From positions 124,001-188,000 of the forward strand of contig NZ_OESG01000014.1 of assembly GCF_900240945.1 (NCBI RefSeq): 64,000 nucleotides of DNA, in the 5' to 3' direction. Below the pieces are notes generated by a model. The model saw only the letters and a program-made list of their open reading frames with translations. It made no database searches and was not told the origin of the DNA. Every line of letters starts with the position of its first letter. Within the stretch, counting starts at the first letter, position 1. The translations under genes were made by a program, and so were the position numbers. Origin of the DNA: Mycobacterium sp. 3519A (GTDB lineage Bacteria; Actinomycetota; Actinomycetes; Mycobacteriales; Mycobacteriaceae). Below are positions 16,563 through 24,646 of this stretch, in pieces.

Positions 16563-17454
16563 CGACGACAGCTGGGACATCACCGAGGGTGTGGGCGCGA
16601 CCGCGCTCGGTGTTGCATGGTCGCGGTCGCAGGAGGCGACGTCGGGCTGTCCGCTGTTCACCGACCCGTATGCCCAGATGTTCGTCGATGCAGCGGTCGC
16701 CAAGGGTTGGCAACTGCCGCCCGGTTCGATGCTCGAACGCATCCGGTCGATCGGCAACTACGCCGCGTCGCGGACCAAGTGGTTCGACGAGTTCTTCATC
16801 GCCGCAGGCGCCAACGGTATCGACCAGGCAGTCATCCTCGCGGCAGGCCTCGACGCGCGGGGATGGCGATTGCCGTGGCTCGCCGACACCGTGCTCTACG
16901 AAATCGACCAGCCCAAGGTGCTCGAATTCAAGGCCGACACGTTGGCCCGCAACGACGCCAAGCCCAGCGTGTCCCGGTACGTCGCGGTGCCGGTGGACCT
17001 GCGGCAGGACTGGCCGAAAGCGTTGCGGGACGCCGGATTCGACGTCACGGTGCCCACCGCGTGGACGGCCGAGGGGCTGCTGCCCTACCTGCCCGCCGCA
17101 GGCCAGGACCTGCTGTTCGAACGGATCCATGAACTCAGCGCCAGGGGTAGCCGCGTCGCCGTCGAGTCCTTCGGCCGCGGCTTCTTCGACCGGGACTACC
17201 TGGCCGCCCGTCGGGAACAGATGCGCCGGTTACGCGAGGAGGCCGGTGAGGCGGAACGCTCCGAACCCGATGTTCAGGATCTGTGGTACGTCGAGGACCG
17301 CACGGATGTGGCCGACTGGCTCAGCGAGCACGGCTGGGAGGTTTCCACGGTCGAGGCGGGCGATCTGATGACCCGGTACGGCCGCTGCGGACCGGATCAG
17401 GACGAAGCCACCATTCCGCGCAGCGTGTTCATCGAGGGCCATCGGCTCAGCTGA
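16549..17454 (+). CDS. SAM-dependent methyltransferase, mycobacterial LCMT-like family
   Basis: 301 residues. It belongs to the large mycobacterial family of class I methyltransferases related to leucine carboxyl methyltransferase: start [23 protein letters not shown], motif I [14 protein letters not shown], post-I acidic strand [12 protein letters not shown], and [13 protein letters not shown] (motif IV region). Substrates are generally unknown; O-methylation of a small molecule or lipid is the family guess. Start ATG 16549 matches family N-termini; a GTG at 16543 is better spaced from AAAGGGA and is possible. It overlaps mrpG, and its stop abuts the convergent LON-domain gene with no spacer. 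Confidence 0.88.
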   Translation: [301 protein letters not shown]

Positions 17455-18087
17455 CTACTCGGACAGCTGGAACTCGACCATCGCCGTGACGGTGTCCACT
17501 GCGTCGCGAAGCGCCACCACGCGCTCGGCGACCGTGGGTGCGGCCAGCACGGCATAGCGGTCGGCCTGCCCCATCGGCACGCGGGAAGCCAACGCGTACA
17601 ACCACATTGCGGTGTCTCCGGAATCGTCGGCGCCGGCCACGATGTCCCTCGGATCGACCTCGGCGCCGCGGGCCCTCGCGATCCGCTCGAACAGCGCGAC
17701 CATCCGGTCCTCGATGTCGCGGATCGCGTCGACGTCGACGGGCGGGCCGGGCTGATCGGGCCAGAATTCCACGGCCGCACGGGGATACGGATTGTCGGGA
17801 TGCCACTCGAGGACCCGGATCCGCTCGGCCATCAGGCAGCCCAGCCGGTAGCGGCCGTCGCCGAAATCGGCGCATTCGGTGATGTGCGCCATCGCGCCGA
17901 CATCGCTGCGGGTGTCGCCGCCGCCGACCTCGCGGCCCGCCGAGATCAACACGACGCCGAACGATGGGTCGTCGGCGCCGAGGCAATCCGAAACCATTGC
18001 GGTATAGCGAGGTTCGAAGATCCGCAGCGGCAGCTCCTCGCCGGGCAGCATCGCCACCTCCAGCGGGAACATCGGCGTGACGAGCAC
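17455..18087 (-). CDS. LON peptidase N-terminal (substrate-binding) domain protein
   Basis: 210 residues from a GTG; the whole protein is a stand-alone LON-N (PUA-like) domain with no ATPase or protease part. Markers are FPLEVAMLPGEELPLRIFEPRY at about 7-28, FGVVLI, GAMAHITECADFGDGRYRL and the C-terminal helical bundle. It corresponds to the gene next to the CDC48-like ATPase in M. tuberculosis (Rv0434). Stand-alone LON-N proteins probably bind protein or peptide partners; activity is unknown. Its start is 2 bp from the stop of the GCS2 gene, so the two are one transcription unit. Confidence 0.88.
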   Translation of the reverse strand: MLVTPMFPLEVAMLPGEELPLRIFEPRYTAMVSDCLGADDPSFGVVLISAGREVGGGDTRSDVGAMAHITECADFGDGRYRLGCLMAERIRVLEWHPDNPYPRAAVEFWPDQPGPPVDVDAIRDIEDRMVALFERIARARGAEVDPRDIVAGADDSGDTAMWLYALASRVPMGQADRYAVLAAPTVAERVVALRDAVDTVTAMVEFQLSE

Positions 18088-18089
18088 GG

Positions 18090-19229
18090 CTAGATGTCCA
18101 GCTCCGCAACCAGAGCGTCGACGACAGCGCGCAGATCACCGTCGTGCTCCTCGGCGACCCGGCGCTGACGCTGATAGGAACCCCCGGAGCGGTAGATGTC
18201 GGACACCCCGGCGAGTTCGTCGGCGCACTTCAACGACTTGGCAACCGGTTCGAGCCGGTTGAGCAGTTCGTCGAGATCCTCTGTCACCAGGCGCTCGTTG
18301 CTCTCGGCGTCCTGAATGATGACGGCGTCCAGACCGTAACGCGCCGCGCGCCACTTGTTCTCCTGCACATGCCACGGCGGCATGGTGGGCAGGCGCTCAC
18401 CGGCGTCCAGACGGTGGTCGAGGTCGACGATCAGGCAGTGCGTCAGCGCGACCAGCGCCGAGAGTTCGCGAATGTTCGACACCCCGTCGAAGATCCGCAC
18501 CTCGACCGTGCCCTTGTGGGGCGACGGCCGGATGTCCCAGCGGATTTCGTTCATGTGGTCGATGATGCCGGTCTTCTTCTGGTCGTAGACGAACCCTTCC
18601 CACTCCGCCCAGGTCTGGAAATGGAACGGCAGACCGGCGGTGGGCAACTGCTGGAACATCATCGCGCGGTTGGAGGCGTAGCCGGTGTCCTCGCCGTCCC
18701 AGAACGGTGACGAGGCCGACAGCGCCAGCAGGTGCGGATAGTGGTTGAGCAACGACGTGTTGATCGCCATCACCTTGTGCGCCGACGAGATGCCCACATG
18801 GACGTGCACACCCCAGATCAGCATCTGGCGGCCCCACCACTGCGTGCGCTTGATCAACTCGGCGTAGCGCGGTGCGTCGGTGAGGCTGCCCGGCGACCAC
18901 TTCGCAAAGGGATGGGTGCCCGCGCAGAACAATTCCATCCCGCGGCCGCGGACGATTTTGCGTGCGGCCCGCAATGTCGACCGCAGATCGTCCATCGCCT
19001 CAGGCACCGAATCGCAGATGCCCGTGACGACCTCGACGGTGTTGCGCAGCAGTTCCTTGTGGACATGCGGATTGTTCTCGCCGAGTTCGACGATCACCTC
19101 CGCGGCCTCATTGCTGACGTCGCGGGTCTCGGCGTCGACCAACGCGAACTCCCACTCGACGCCGAGAGTCGGCCGGGGTGAGCCGGCGAAATCTATGTGG
19201 CCTGGGTGGCTAGCCGGTGCCGATGACAC
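18090..19229 (-). CDS. GCS2-type carboxylate-amine ligase (YbdK/Rv0433-like)
   Basis: 379 residues from a GTG. Family features of the glutamate-cysteine ligase 2 group: [17 protein letters not shown] at about 21-37 (metal-binding Glu residues), GTHPFAKW, the HVHVG motif in [11 protein letters not shown] at about 135-145, and [19 protein letters not shown]. These enzymes join a carboxylate to an amine with ATP; mycobacteria make mycothiol and the physiological product of this YbdK-like member is not settled. The start lies inside the end of sodC (20-bp overlap), and its stop is 2 bp from the LON-domain gene. Co-location with sodC hints at redox or cell-envelope physiology, which is inference. 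Confidence 0.88.
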   Translation of the reverse strand: MSSAPASHPGHIDFAGSPRPTLGVEWEFALVDAETRDVSNEAAEVIVELGENNPHVHKELLRNTVEVVTGICDSVPEAMDDLRSTLRAARKIVRGRGMELFCAGTHPFAKWSPGSLTDAPRYAELIKRTQWWGRQMLIWGVHVHVGISSAHKVMAINTSLLNHYPHLLALSASSPFWDGEDTGYASNRAMMFQQLPTAGLPFHFQTWAEWEGFVYDQKKTGIIDHMNEIRWDIRPSPHKGTVEVRIFDGVSNIRELSALVALTHCLIVDLDHRLDAGERLPTMPPWHVQENKWRAARYGLDAVIIQDAESNERLVTEDLDELLNRLEPVAKSLKCADELAGVSDIYRSGGSYQRQRRVAEEHDGDLRAVVDALVAELDI

Positions 19230-19920
19230 CGCAAGCCACGCGCTTTCCGGCGTCGCCGGTGGCCATGGTGGTCTCGTCTGGCGGCGGCGCGCCGTTCACC
19301 TGCTGGTAGCGCTCCGCGGGGATGTTGGCGAAGTTGTCCGCCTTTTCGTGGATGATGATCGCGGTCTTCGCGCCGCCGAGCAGATCCTCGGCGGTGAACG
19401 CGTCGGTCGTTGTCACCAGCTTCGCGGTGCCGTCCGCGCGAACCTGAAGCGACGTCAGGTCGCCGCTCGCGGGATGACCGGTGTGTCCCGCCTTCTGGAA
19501 ATGTCCACCGGCGGAGTTGAAGTCACCGGGCGCACCGCCGGTCGGCGCCACGGAATTGGCTTCGCACTTGCCGACCGAGTGGATGTGCAGACCGTGGAAG
19601 CCCGGGGCCAGCTTGCCGGGTGTGGTGGTCTCGACCGTGATGGTCGCGAAGCCACCCGCGAACTCGATGTCGGCGGTGGCCACCGTGGTGCCGTCGGCCG
19701 CCTTCAGCTGTGCGGTGAGCTTCTCACCACTGGCGGCGGCCTGCCCCTGGGCGCCATGTCCGCCCCCGGCCTCAGTGGGCGATGGGGACGGCGACGGTGA
19801 ACCGGTCCACACCGACGGTGTGGTGCCGGGTTGAGTGGCGATGGGTTCGTTCGGGCTGCACGCGGTCAGTGCGACGAGGGGAACGGCGAAGAAGGCAGCG
19901 GCAGCGACGGTCTTCAGCAT
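19210..19920 (-). CDS. sodC: Cu-Zn superoxide dismutase lipoprotein
   Basis: 236 residues. A lipoprotein signal ends at LVALTAC with the lipidated Cys21; a Pro/Ser/Thr-rich linker follows to about residue 75. The Cu,Zn-SOD domain has all metal ligands in view: [10 protein letters not shown] (His pair), [24 protein letters not shown], and a second Cys (RVACGVIG) for the intramolecular disulfide. It dismutates superoxide at the outer face of the membrane. Start ATG 19920 is chosen over an in-frame TTG two codons upstream. It matches the M. tuberculosis SodC (Rv0432) in length and neighbours. Confidence 0.96.
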   Translation of the reverse strand: MLKTVAAAAFFAVPLVALTACSPNEPIATQPGTTPSVWTGSPSPSPSPTEAGGGHGAQGQAAASGEKLTAQLKAADGTTVATADIEFAGGFATITVETTTPGKLAPGFHGLHIHSVGKCEANSVAPTGGAPGDFNSAGGHFQKAGHTGHPASGDLTSLQVRADGTAKLVTTTDAFTAEDLLGGAKTAIIIHEKADNFANIPAERYQQVNGAPPPDETTMATGDAGKRVACGVIGTG

Positions 19921-19930
19921 GCGCAAGAGC

Positions 19931-20398
19931 CTAGCCGGTGACCGCCACGACCACGCCCGGCGGTTGCTCCGTCAGCTCGGGAACCCGCGGTTGCACCGGC
20001 GCGTCGAGCAGCTTGCCCACTTCGTCGGCGGCTTCGCGCTCGCCCGGCGCGTCACTGAAGAACACGGTGGTGGCCGAGATCTCCGGCAGCTCCAGGTTGC
20101 CGGTCTCGGTGACGTTCCAGCCTGCTTCGCGCAGCCGGTTGGCGGTGTTCTCGGCGGCGCCCTCGGTCGACGAGATGTTGTAGACGCGCACGTCGGCCTT
20201 CGCAGGCGCGGCCTTCGGTGAGGGCGACGTGGTCGACGGGGTGCTGCTGATGGTGGTGGCGATCGCGGACGACTGGTCGTTGTCCGAGTCGTCGGAGCCC
20301 ATCGCCTGGAACCCGACCAGCAGGAACACCACGCCGAGGAAGAGCAACACCATCACCATGGCGCGCAGCGGCAGCCCGGACGAGTTTCGCTGATTCAT
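19931..20398 (-). CDS. virR: LytR C-terminal domain membrane protein (VirR/Rv0431-like)
   Basis: 155 residues: a short cytoplasmic start, one membrane helix at about 12-31 ([23 protein letters not shown]), a Ser/Thr/Ala linker and a LytR_C domain (about 65-145; [21 protein letters not shown], then [10 protein letters not shown]). The position beside sodC and the architecture match Rv0431, known as VirR, which affects vesicle release and envelope integrity in M. tuberculosis. The domain is external. It is 10 bp upstream of sodC and downstream of the DUF3263 gene, all on the minus strand, consistent with one operon. Confidence 0.82.
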   Translation of the reverse strand: MNQRNSSGLPLRAMVMVLLFLGVVFLLVGFQAMGSDDSDNDQSSAIATTISSTPSTTSPSPKAAPAKADVRVYNISSTEGAAENTANRLREAGWNVTETGNLELPEISATTVFFSDAPGEREAADEVGKLLDAPVQPRVPELTEQPPGVVVAVTG

Positions 20399-20440
20399 TG
20401 CCGCCCACTCTATCGAGAGAGCCGTACTGGCCCGAAAACC

Positions 20441-20749
20441 TCAGGTGACGTCGAAGCCCAGCCGACGAGCCGCGCGGGCCTTCTGCCGGCTGGCCCGCAT
20501 CCGGCGCAACCGCTTGACCAGCATCGGGTCCGCCGCCAACGCCTCGGGGCGGTCCACCAACGCGTTGAGCACCTGGTAGTACCGGGTGGCCGACATCGAG
20601 AAGAGTTCCTTGATGGCGTCTTCTTTGGAACCCGCGTACTTCCACCACTGGCGCTCGAACGCCAGGATGTCGTGCTCGCGTCTGGTCAGCCCATCGGTGA
20701 GTTCAGAGTCATCCCCGGATTGCTCAGTCCGCGCGATCGCGCCGTCCAT
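20441..20749 (-). CDS. DUF3263 protein (Rv0430-like)
   Basis: 102 residues from the ATG at 20749, which follows AGGGGCAAT. The DUF3263 core is clear: LTRREHDILAFERQWWKYAGSKEDAIKELFSMSATRYYQVLNALVDRPEAL at about 21-71, followed by a basic tail RRMRASRQKARAARRLGF. The central part predicts a helix-turn-helix-like fold and the tail is strongly positive, so nucleic-acid binding is plausible but unproven. A longer in-frame reading to 20866 would use the divergent promoter region and is rejected. It heads the minus-strand group DUF3263-virR-sodC-GCS2-LON. Confidence 0.85.
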   Translation of the reverse strand: MDGAIARTEQSGDDSELTDGLTRREHDILAFERQWWKYAGSKEDAIKELFSMSATRYYQVLNALVDRPEALAADPMLVKRLRRMRASRQKARAARRLGFDVT

Positions 20750-20874
20750 ATTGCCCCTGGACCCTTCCCCACAATCGAAATGACATAGCTGACGTGTCGG
20801 CGAACATTCAATCACGGGATCGCAGGCGCAAGCGTTACCCAGACCCGCGAGTCGGGCTAGAAGCATTGCCGACT

Positions 20875-20880
20875 TAAGCT
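20875..20880 (+). promoter_or_regulatory. Candidate -10 box for leaderless def mRNA
   Basis: TAAGCT at 20875-20880 fits the mycobacterial TANNNT -10 consensus and ends exactly 6 nt before the GTG start of def at 20887, so transcription would begin at the start codon. There is no ribosome binding site in front of the GTG, which agrees with leaderless translation. Confidence 0.5.
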
Positions 20881-20886
20881 TCCCCC

Positions 20887-21480
20887 GTGGCTGTCAGACC
20901 CATCGTCATAGTCGGAGATCCCGTCTTGCACACTGCGACCGAACCGGTGCCCGTCGCCGACGACGGTTCGCTGCCGGCGGATCTCGCCGACTTGATCAAG
21001 GATCTGTACGACACGATGGACGCCGCCAACGGCGTCGGACTGGCGGCGAATCAGATCGGTGTCGCCAAGCGGGTGTTCGTCTACGACTGCGCCGACGAGC
21101 GTGGCCGCACGGCGCGGCGACGCGGTGTCGTGGTCAACCCGGTCCTCGAGACGTCCGAGGTTCCCGAGACCATGCCGGACCCCGACAACGACGACGAAGG
21201 CTGCCTGTCGGTGCCCGGCGAGTCGTTCCCGACCGGGCGCGCCGACTGGGCGCGGGTAACCGGCCTGGACGCCGACGGCACGCCGATCACGCTGGAAGGC
21301 ACCGACCTGTTCGCACGGATGCTGCAACACGAGACCGGCCATCTGGACGGCTTCCTGTACCTGGACAGGCTGGTCGGCAGGCACGCGCGCAGCGCGAAGC
21401 GGGCGGTCAAGTCGCACGGTTGGGGTGTGCCCGGGCTGACGTGGATGCCGGGCGAGGACCCGGATCCGTTCGGTCACTGA
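20887..21480 (+). CDS. def: Peptide deformylase
   Basis: 197 residues from a GTG. The three motifs are intact: [10 protein letters not shown] (residues 49-58), EGCLSVPGE with metal ligand Cys106, and QHETGHLDG with His148, catalytic Glu149 and His152. It removes the formyl group from nascent N-formylmethionine and is essential in most bacteria. The insert RGRTARRRG and the C-terminal extension [12 protein letters not shown] are typical of mycobacterial Def. A -10 box 6 nt upstream suggests a leaderless transcript. The GNAT and xthA genes follow within 3 bp each, forming an operon conserved with Rv0429c-Rv0427c. Confidence 0.97.
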   Translation: MAVRPIVIVGDPVLHTATEPVPVADDGSLPADLADLIKDLYDTMDAANGVGLAANQIGVAKRVFVYDCADERGRTARRRGVVVNPVLETSEVPETMPDPDNDDEGCLSVPGESFPTGRADWARVTGLDADGTPITLEGTDLFARMLQHETGHLDGFLYLDRLVGRHARSAKRAVKSHGWGVPGLTWMPGEDPDPFGH

Positions 21481-21483
21481 GCC

Positions 21484-22359
21484 GTGGCCGAAGTCGGTGA
21501 TCGCGTCGTTGTGCGCTACCGACTGCCCGCCGGGTCGACGCCGCCGTTGACCGACGTGATCGGACACCTGGTGTCGGTTGGTGAGATCTTGTCGGTACGC
21601 ACCAAACGCGGCGACGTGGTTTCCGTCGCGGCCGCAGATGTCGTGACAATGAAAACCCTTGCGGCGGCACCGGTGCGGACCGGGGACATCCGAAACCTCG
21701 AGCACGCCGCCGCGCTGGCGTGGCCTGGCGCGGAGCACGAGTGGGTCGACGGCTGGCTGCTGCGATTCGGGCACGGCAGCACTCGACGTGCGAATTCGGC
21801 TGTCCCGCTGGACTTTTCAGTTGGCGCGGTCGGCGCGATCGTCGACTGGTATGCGGCGCGTGGGCTGCCGCCGTTGGCGGCCGCGCCGGATCGGCTGCTG
21901 CGCGTCCCACCGGCAGTGCCGACGGATGGCGAAAACCTGGTCATGGCAGGCGAGTTGGCTGTTGCGGCCGCTGCTGTGGACATCGCGGATGCGCCGGATG
22001 ACGAGTGGCTGCGGCTGTACCGGCGCGAGGTCCCGGTCGATGTGCTGACCGCCGTCGTCGACGGCGAGGTGGCGTTCGGCGCCATCGCGGGCGCGGCCGT
22101 GGGCAGGGCCGCGGTGACGACCGCGCCCGACGGCACACGCTGGGTGGGGCTTTCCGCCGTGCACGTGGTGCCGCAGGCGCGGCGGCGGGGGCTGGCGCGC
22201 GATTTGTGTGCGGGGTTGCTGGCGTGGGGTGGCGAACGTGGCGCGACGCGGGCTTACGTGCAGGTGCTGACGGACAACACCACGGCGATCCGGCTGTACG
22301 AGTCGATGGGCTTCACCGTTCACCACCGGTCGCGCTATCTGGACGCCCGTAGCCTGTAG
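21484..22359 (+). CDS. GNAT N-acetyltransferase (Rv0428c-like)
   Basis: 291 residues from a GTG that lies 3 bp after the def stop. The N-terminal 55 residues form a small beta-rich domain (VGDRVVVRYRLP, GHLVSVGEILSVRTKRGDVV); the C-terminal GNAT domain has the acetyl-CoA pyrophosphate loop VVPQARRRGLARDLCAGLLAW at about 230-250 and the end motif NTTAIRLYESMGF. The middle includes a second degenerate acyltransferase-like part (AWPGAEHEWVDGWLLRFGHG). Substrate unknown; linkage with def suggests N-terminal or ribosomal protein modification, which is only inference. Confidence 0.87.
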   Translation: MAEVGDRVVVRYRLPAGSTPPLTDVIGHLVSVGEILSVRTKRGDVVSVAAADVVTMKTLAAAPVRTGDIRNLEHAAALAWPGAEHEWVDGWLLRFGHGSTRRANSAVPLDFSVGAVGAIVDWYAARGLPPLAAAPDRLLRVPPAVPTDGENLVMAGELAVAAAAVDIADAPDDEWLRLYRREVPVDVLTAVVDGEVAFGAIAGAAVGRAAVTTAPDGTRWVGLSAVHVVPQARRRGLARDLCAGLLAWGGERGATRAYVQVLTDNTTAIRLYESMGFTVHHRSRYLDARSL

Positions 22360-22362
22360 GCC

Positions 22363-23163
22363 ATGCGGCTGGCCACGTGGAACGTCAATTCGATCCGCGC
22401 CCGCGTTGACCGGGTCACCGATTGGTTGGAGCGCGGTGACGTCGACGTGCTGGCGATGCAGGAGACCAAGTGCTCCGACGAGCAATTCCCTGTCATGCCG
22501 TTTCTTGCCGCGGGCTACGAGGTCGTGCATTGCGGCTTCAACCAGTGGAACGGCGTGGCCATCGCGTCGCGGGTCGGAATCGACGACGTGCAGGTGGGCT
22601 TCGAGGGCCAGCCGACGTGGAGTGACAAACCCGATGTCGAGGCCGCCGCGGAAGCTCGCGCGCTCGGGGCAACCTGCGACGGCGTGCGAGTGTGGAGCCT
22701 GTATGTGCCCAACGGCCGGTTCGTCGGCTCGCCGCACTACGACTACAAGTTGGAATGGCTTGCGGCGCTTCGTGATACCGCACACGGGTGGCTGACCGAG
22801 GATCCGTCGTCGCAGATCGCACTCGTCGGCGACTGGAACATCGCGCCCACGGACGAGGATGTCTGGAGCCCGGAGTTCTACGCCAACAGCACCCACGTCA
22901 CGCGGTCCGAACGCGCGGCGTTTCAGTCGATCGTCGACGCGCGGTATGCCGATGTGGTTCGCCCGTTCACGCCGGGGCCTGCCGTGTACACCTACTGGGA
23001 TTACACGCAGTTGCGTTTCCCGAAGAACCGCGGCATGCGCATCGACTTCATCCTCGGATCGCCTGCGCTGGCGCAGCGCGTGACGCATGCCGAGATCGTC
23101 CGCGAGGAACGCAAAGGCAAGGCGCCGAGCGATCATGCTCCGGTGCTGGTGGAGTTGGCTTAA
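22363..23163 (+). CDS. xthA: Exodeoxyribonuclease III (AP endonuclease)
   Basis: 266 residues. Motifs of the ExoIII/APE family: ATWNVNSIRAR at 4-14 with catalytic Asn, LAMQETKCSD with metal-binding Glu, GDWNIAPTDEDVW, and the C-terminal SDHAPVLVEL with the catalytic Asp-His pair; KNRGMRIDFIL is the substrate-contacting segment. It cleaves at abasic sites and trims blocked 3' ends in base excision repair. It starts 3 bp after the GNAT stop, matching Rv0427c in the conserved def-GNAT-xthA arrangement. Confidence 0.95.
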   Translation: MRLATWNVNSIRARVDRVTDWLERGDVDVLAMQETKCSDEQFPVMPFLAAGYEVVHCGFNQWNGVAIASRVGIDDVQVGFEGQPTWSDKPDVEAAAEARALGATCDGVRVWSLYVPNGRFVGSPHYDYKLEWLAALRDTAHGWLTEDPSSQIALVGDWNIAPTDEDVWSPEFYANSTHVTRSERAAFQSIVDARYADVVRPFTPGPAVYTYWDYTQLRFPKNRGMRIDFILGSPALAQRVTHAEIVREERKGKAPSDHAPVLVELA

Positions 23164-23664
23164 ATCGGCGCTGTCGCAAGCGTGATTGCTCTGCGCCCTG
23201 CCAACGTCAAACCGTTCCATTGGGCGTACGCGCGCATTTTCGATGAGGCAACGAATCACCTTTTCGCGCGCATATCTGGAGAGTCAACGCGTGTCGTAGT
23301 CGTGTGGCAGTGTCGAACCTATGTTCGATAGTTCGGCGGGGGGTTTGGTCGCCGCGATCGAGGACACTGTGCGGGACGAGTCGGTGTTGATGGCCCGCCG
23401 GTGTGCGGCGATCGCAGCACTGTTGGCGCTGCGCACCGGCGAGGCTGAGGCTGCGGATCCGGATCCGGGGTGGTCGATGATCACCGGGTTCGCCCGTACC
23501 ACCGCCGAGGTGTCGGCGCCTGGCGGACGCCGGCTGGCCGGCCGAGGCGGCCGACGAGGTTGCCGACGACAACCTGGTGCTCGCAGCCCAATTGCCCTCC
23601 GGGAGCCATCATCGTGCGAAAACTGGACAGCTTCTTCCTGCGTGGCGCGCTGTTGCCCGCACCG
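23164..23664. other. Intergenic region with a 13E12 remnant
   Basis: 501 bp between xthA and the acyltransferase gene. Apart from the truncated DUF222 gene listed separately, I see no intact gene. Short frames at 23470-23720 have no recognisable domains. The sequence just before the remnant, TCGAACCTATGTTCGA (23312-23327), is a near-palindrome of the kind usually found at the start of 13E12 genes. Confidence 0.55.
23321..23540 (+). pseudogene. 13E12 (DUF222/HNH) family remnant, N-terminal fragment
   Basis: From the ATG at 23321 about 68 codons match the start of mycobacterial 13E12 repeat proteins: [20 protein letters not shown], then LMARRCAAIAALLALRTGEAEA and DPDPGWSMITGFARTTAEVSA. Intact members continue for several hundred residues with DUF222 and an HNH endonuclease domain. 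Here similarity stops around 23525, the frame becomes Arg-rich nonsense, and the acyltransferase gene begins on the other strand at 23665. It is therefore a 5' stub left by a deletion. 13E12 genes are dispersed repeats and common sites of insertion in mycobacteria. Confidence 0.65.
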
Positions 23665-24603
23665 TCACCCGAACAGCGGTAGTGCGCGCTTACGCGCCAG
23701 CGCATCCATCCCGTGCTGAATACTGTCCTGGACCTCCCAGTACTTCTGCTCGAGGTACTCGTCGTCGTCGGCGCGGTCGGGGTCGTGGTCGAGTTCGACG
23801 GCAGGCATCAGCCGTGTCCGGATCTTCGCGGGCAGCGGGAACTGTGGCAGCGCGGCGGGCGCGATCCCCCACGGCAGTGACGCCGCGATCGGAAAAACCT
23901 TGAGCCGCAACAGCTTGTCCAGTCGAAGCGTGTGCGAAAGCTGATCGCCGCGAATCAGCACCGGCATCGCATCCGCACCGCCGACGGTCGCGATCGGCAC
24001 GATCGGTACTCCCGCGCGGATCGCCATCTTCACAAACCCCTTGCGGCCGGCAAGGTTTGCGCGATCGCGTTCGGTCCACGGCCGTAATGAGTCGACCTCT
24101 CCACCGGGCCACACCGCGACGTCGCGGCCTTCCGCCAGAGCGGTCGCCATCGAGTCGGGAGCGGCAGGCAGCACGCCCATCGCGCGGAAGTAGCGTCCGA
24201 TCAGCGGCATGGCCATCAGCACGTCGTGTGCCGTGCCATGCAGGACCCGATCTTGGCCGAACCGCCGCCACCACTGCACGCCGACCGTCCACGCATCCCA
24301 TACGAACGGCGCACCCGAGTGGATGCCGACCAACAGCACCGGCGGGTCCGGCAGGTTCTCCCAGCCGTCGAATTCCATTCGGAACCAATGGTCGACGAGG
24401 AAGTTCCAGAAGTACTTCTGTCGCTGCATGGTGGCCTCGTAGGGACCACTCAGCTCCCACTCCCCGGCGCGCTCGTTCAGCCAGCCGACCAGCCCTTCGT
24501 CCTGCTGGCGGCGCCGCGCGTCCATCCGACGGCGCGCTTCGTCGGCGTGTTCGCGCGCCTGCCTGCGCACCTCGGGCGGTCTGCCGTCTACTCCGGTAGT
24601 CAT
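23665..24603 (-). CDS. PlsC-like lysophospholipid acyltransferase family protein
   Basis: 312 residues from the ATG at 24603. The acyltransferase fold is recognised by LLVGIHSGAPFVWDAW (a variant HX-D catalytic block at about 97), GVLPAAPDSMATALAEGRDVAVWPGGEVDSLRPW (the PGG/EG substrate block) and GFVKMAIRAGVPIVPIATVGG. The N-terminal 60 residues are charged and Arg-rich. These proteins acylate lysolipids or related acceptors at the inner membrane. It lies downstream of, and codirectional with, the acyl-CoA ligase gene (43-bp gap), which could supply acyl-CoA. Confidence 0.83.
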   Translation of the reverse strand: MTTGVDGRPPEVRRQAREHADEARRRMDARRRQQDEGLVGWLNERAGEWELSGPYEATMQRQKYFWNFLVDHWFRMEFDGWENLPDPPVLLVGIHSGAPFVWDAWTVGVQWWRRFGQDRVLHGTAHDVLMAMPLIGRYFRAMGVLPAAPDSMATALAEGRDVAVWPGGEVDSLRPWTERDRANLAGRKGFVKMAIRAGVPIVPIATVGGADAMPVLIRGDQLSHTLRLDKLLRLKVFPIAASLPWGIAPAALPQFPLPAKIRTRLMPAVELDHDPDRADDDEYLEQKYWEVQDSIQHGMDALARKRALPLFG

Positions 24604-24646
24604 GTGGGCCGGGTACCCCAAATGTGTGCGGCGTTACACGGCTCTT

